The translations under genes were made by a program, and so were the position numbers. Positions 62,516 to 64,000 of a stretch of 64,000 nucleotides of DNA are shown piece by piece. Source of the stretch: Novilysobacter selenitireducens (GTDB lineage: Bacteria > Pseudomonadota > Gammaproteobacteria > Xanthomonadales > Xanthomonadaceae); assembly GCF_020026895.1 (NCBI RefSeq), contig NZ_JAINZW010000001.1, positions 744,001 through 808,000 on the forward strand, given 5' to 3'. The first letter of the stretch is position 1. Each line of letters opens with the position of its first letter. The notes under the pieces were generated by a model. That model searched no databases. It worked only from the letters and a program-made list of their open reading frames with translations, and was not told where the DNA came from.

Positions 62516-64000
62516 CTACAGGGGCGCTGCGATGGCGTGCATCGCCTGGGCGAAATCCGCCGCGAAGCCGTCCATGTCGAACAGGCCACTCGCCTCGCGT
62601 CGCGCCACCAACTCCCCGCGTACCGCGGCCAGTGCGGCCGGATCGCGCGCCAGCTCGACCGCCCGCGCCACGAAGGCGGCATCGTCGACCACGTTCATCG
62701 ATGCCATGCCCAGGTGGTGGTTGAGGCTGCCGGCCACGCGCGCCGCGAAGGTGTCGCCGGGCCGTGTCAGCACCGGGCACCCGGCCCACAACGCGTCGGA
62801 CGCGGTGGTGTGGGCGTTGTAGGGCCCGGTGTCGAGGAACAGGTCGGCCTGCTGCAGCCGGGCGAGGTACTCGGCGTGGGGCTGCTTGGCCATGAACACG
62901 AGGCGCGCCGGATCGATGCCACGGGCCCGCGCGTGCGCCCGCAACCGGTCATCGGCCCGGCCCGGGCCCGACAGCAGCCACAGCACGCTGCCCGGCACCT
63001 GCCGGAGCACCGCAAGCGCCCGGTCGACGCTGGCCGGATTCAGCTTGTAGCTGTTGTTGAAGCAGCACAGCACGACGCCGTCGGCGGGCAGGCCGCACGC
63101 CTCGCGCGTGGCGGGCTGCGGCAGCGCGCGACGCGTGTCGGAGGGCTGGAAGCAGCGCGGCAGCCGCAGCACGCGCTCGCTGAAGTGCGGCTCCGGCGCC
63201 GGCGGCAGCACGAAGCCGTCGGCCAGCACCCAGTCGATCCACGGCGCGCCCGACGTGCCGGGGTACGCCAGCCAGTTGACCTGCACGCGCGCAGGACGCA
63301 TGGCCAGCACCTCGGGCGCACCGCCGCCGCCCCAGCCCCGCAGGTCGACCAGCACGTCGATATCGGCTGCGCGGACGGCCGCGGCGACCTGCGCATGCGG
63401 ATGGCCCGACACATCCACCAGTTGTGCCGCCGCACGCAACCGGCGGCGGATGGCGCCGCCGTCGTCGGCATTGAGTGCGAACAGGTGGACGTCGATGCCG
63501 TCAAGCGGCTGCAACGCCTCGAACATGGCCACCGTCAGCAGCCCGGTCGGGTGCGCGCCGAATCCGTTGGACAGGAAGCCGACCCGCAACGGCCCCGGTG
63601 TGCGCGCCGGTGCGGGCGGCAGCGGCCGCACCTGCCGCGCGAGCGCGGCGGCGCGCAGGCGCGCGCACTGCAGTTGTTCGGCCGGGGTGCCGTCCTCGCT
63701 CAGGAACGCGAACGGCTCCACCGCGCCCTGTCCACGGCGGACGGATTCGCGCACCTGCGCGGCCAGCCGGTCGAGGTCGCGCCAGTCGCACAGCTTCCGC
63801 CGCCAGGCCAGCAGGTAGGCGGCGACCTGCGGATCGCCGGGAAGCAGGGCGTGCGCGTGGGCGTAGGCCGCCAGCGCGGCCTCGGCTTCACCGACGTCCT
63901 CCAGCACGTGGCCCAGCCAAACCGCGATACCGGGATGGTCGGGTGCGTTCGCCGCGGCCATGCGCAGGCTGTCGGCCGCGTCCGAACGCCGCCCCTGCAT
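62516..64000 (-). CDS. GT41 O-GlcNAc-transferase-like protein with TPRs (5' truncated)
   Basis: The gene runs off the window end; 494 residues are visible. Residues about 1-80 are tetratricopeptide repeats (AAANAPDHPGIAVWLGHVLEDVGE). The rest is a SPINDLY/OGT-type catalytic region: RVGFLSNGFGAHPTG, LAYPGTSGAPWIDWVLAD, CFNNSYKLNP with the phosphate-binding Lys, and DTGPYNAHTTASDALWAG. Such enzymes use nucleotide sugars to glycosylate protein Ser/Thr, and X. campestris has a studied homologue. Target proteins are unknown. Confidence 0.9.
   Translation of the reverse strand: MQGRRSDAADSLRMAAANAPDHPGIAVWLGHVLEDVGEAEAALAAYAHAHALLPGDPQVAAYLLAWRRKLCDWRDLDRLAAQVRESVRRGQGAVEPFAFLSEDGTPAEQLQCARLRAAALARQVRPLPPAPARTPGPLRVGFLSNGFGAHPTGLLTVAMFEALQPLDGIDVHLFALNADDGGAIRRRLRAAAQLVDVSGHPHAQVAAAVRAADIDVLVDLRGWGGGGAPEVLAMRPARVQVNWLAYPGTSGAPWIDWVLADGFVLPPAPEPHFSERVLRLPRCFQPSDTRRALPQPATREACGLPADGVVLCCFNNSYKLNPASVDRALAVLRQVPGSVLWLLSGPGRADDRLRAHARARGIDPARLVFMAKQPHAEYLARLQQADLFLDTGPYNAHTTASDALWAGCPVLTRPGDTFAARVAGSLNHHLGMASMNVVDDAAFVARAVELARDPAALAAVRGELVARREASGLFDMDGFAADFAQAMHAIAAPL

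Overview
The window is a dense, high-GC stretch of a gammaproteobacterial chromosome, most likely from the Xanthomonadaceae/Lysobacteraceae (Lysobacter, Luteimonas or Xanthomonas-like). The evidence is gene content and order: a chpA-chpB-chpC chemosensory tail, rsmE next to bioA, the ahpC-ahpF-oxyR cluster known from Xanthomonas, the lptD-surA-pdxA-rsmA-apaG-apaH operon facing folA, a Clp-like site before a secreted subtilase, and REP-type repeats built on GTAGGAGCG. Assignment to a genus is inference. No rRNA, tRNA, CRISPR array, insertion sequence, prophage or attachment site was recognised.

Layout. 1-2.5 kb: end of a Pil-Chp type chemosensory cluster whose CheB-like protein lacks its catalytic residues. 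2.5-7.7 kb: rsmE, bioA, nudE, cysQ, mazG and two small membrane proteins. 7.8-13.4 kb: an OmpR-type regulator and histidine kinase followed by a MacA/MacB-type tripartite efflux set whose adaptor carries an unusual insert. 13.4-20.3 kb: a secreted isoaspartyl peptidase, dgkA, terC, a lemA/TPM/TPM set, and lgt-thyA-folA. 20.3-27.4 kb: the outer-membrane biogenesis/rRNA methylation operon lptD to apaH on the minus strand. 27.5-34.8 kb: an HDAC-like deacetylase, a corrinoid adenosyltransferase with a DUF6580 membrane protein, ubiH-ubiI, an EF-hand periplasmic protein, rlmM and a deaminase. 34.8-41.5 kb: glnS, msrA, oxyR, ahpF, ahpC and a very clear OxyR-type promoter. 41.5-49 kb: esterase, prmC, pip, a Nudix hydrolase, a 5'-3' exonuclease, a nitroreductase and a large DUF1631 protein. 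49-53.7 kb: transhydrogenase genes pntAA and pntAB-pntB, split by an opposite-strand cassette of ECF sigma factor, membrane-anchored small protein and DUF3106 protein. 54-57.4 kb: sufT and a multidomain subtilase. 57.5-64 kb: asparaginase-like protein, wrbA, yihY, a TlpA lipoprotein, acyP, a GNAT enzyme, moaB and a truncated GT41 O-GlcNAc-transferase-like gene.

How the genes fit together. Several blocks concern the envelope and oxidative stress: peroxide defence (ahpC/ahpF/oxyR, msrA), outer-membrane assembly (lptD, surA), the ECF/DUF3106 cassette and the MacAB set. The least explained observations are the ECF/DUF3106 cassette lying inside the transhydrogenase genes, the LTPEQ-type motifs shared by DUF3106 and the MacA insert, the catalytically degenerate ChpB, the long imperfect inverted repeat between ahpC and ahpF, and the DUF6580 gene beside the corrinoid adenosyltransferase. 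None of these is proven to be a new system; the ECF/DUF3106 cassette is the best candidate for an under-described envelope-response module.
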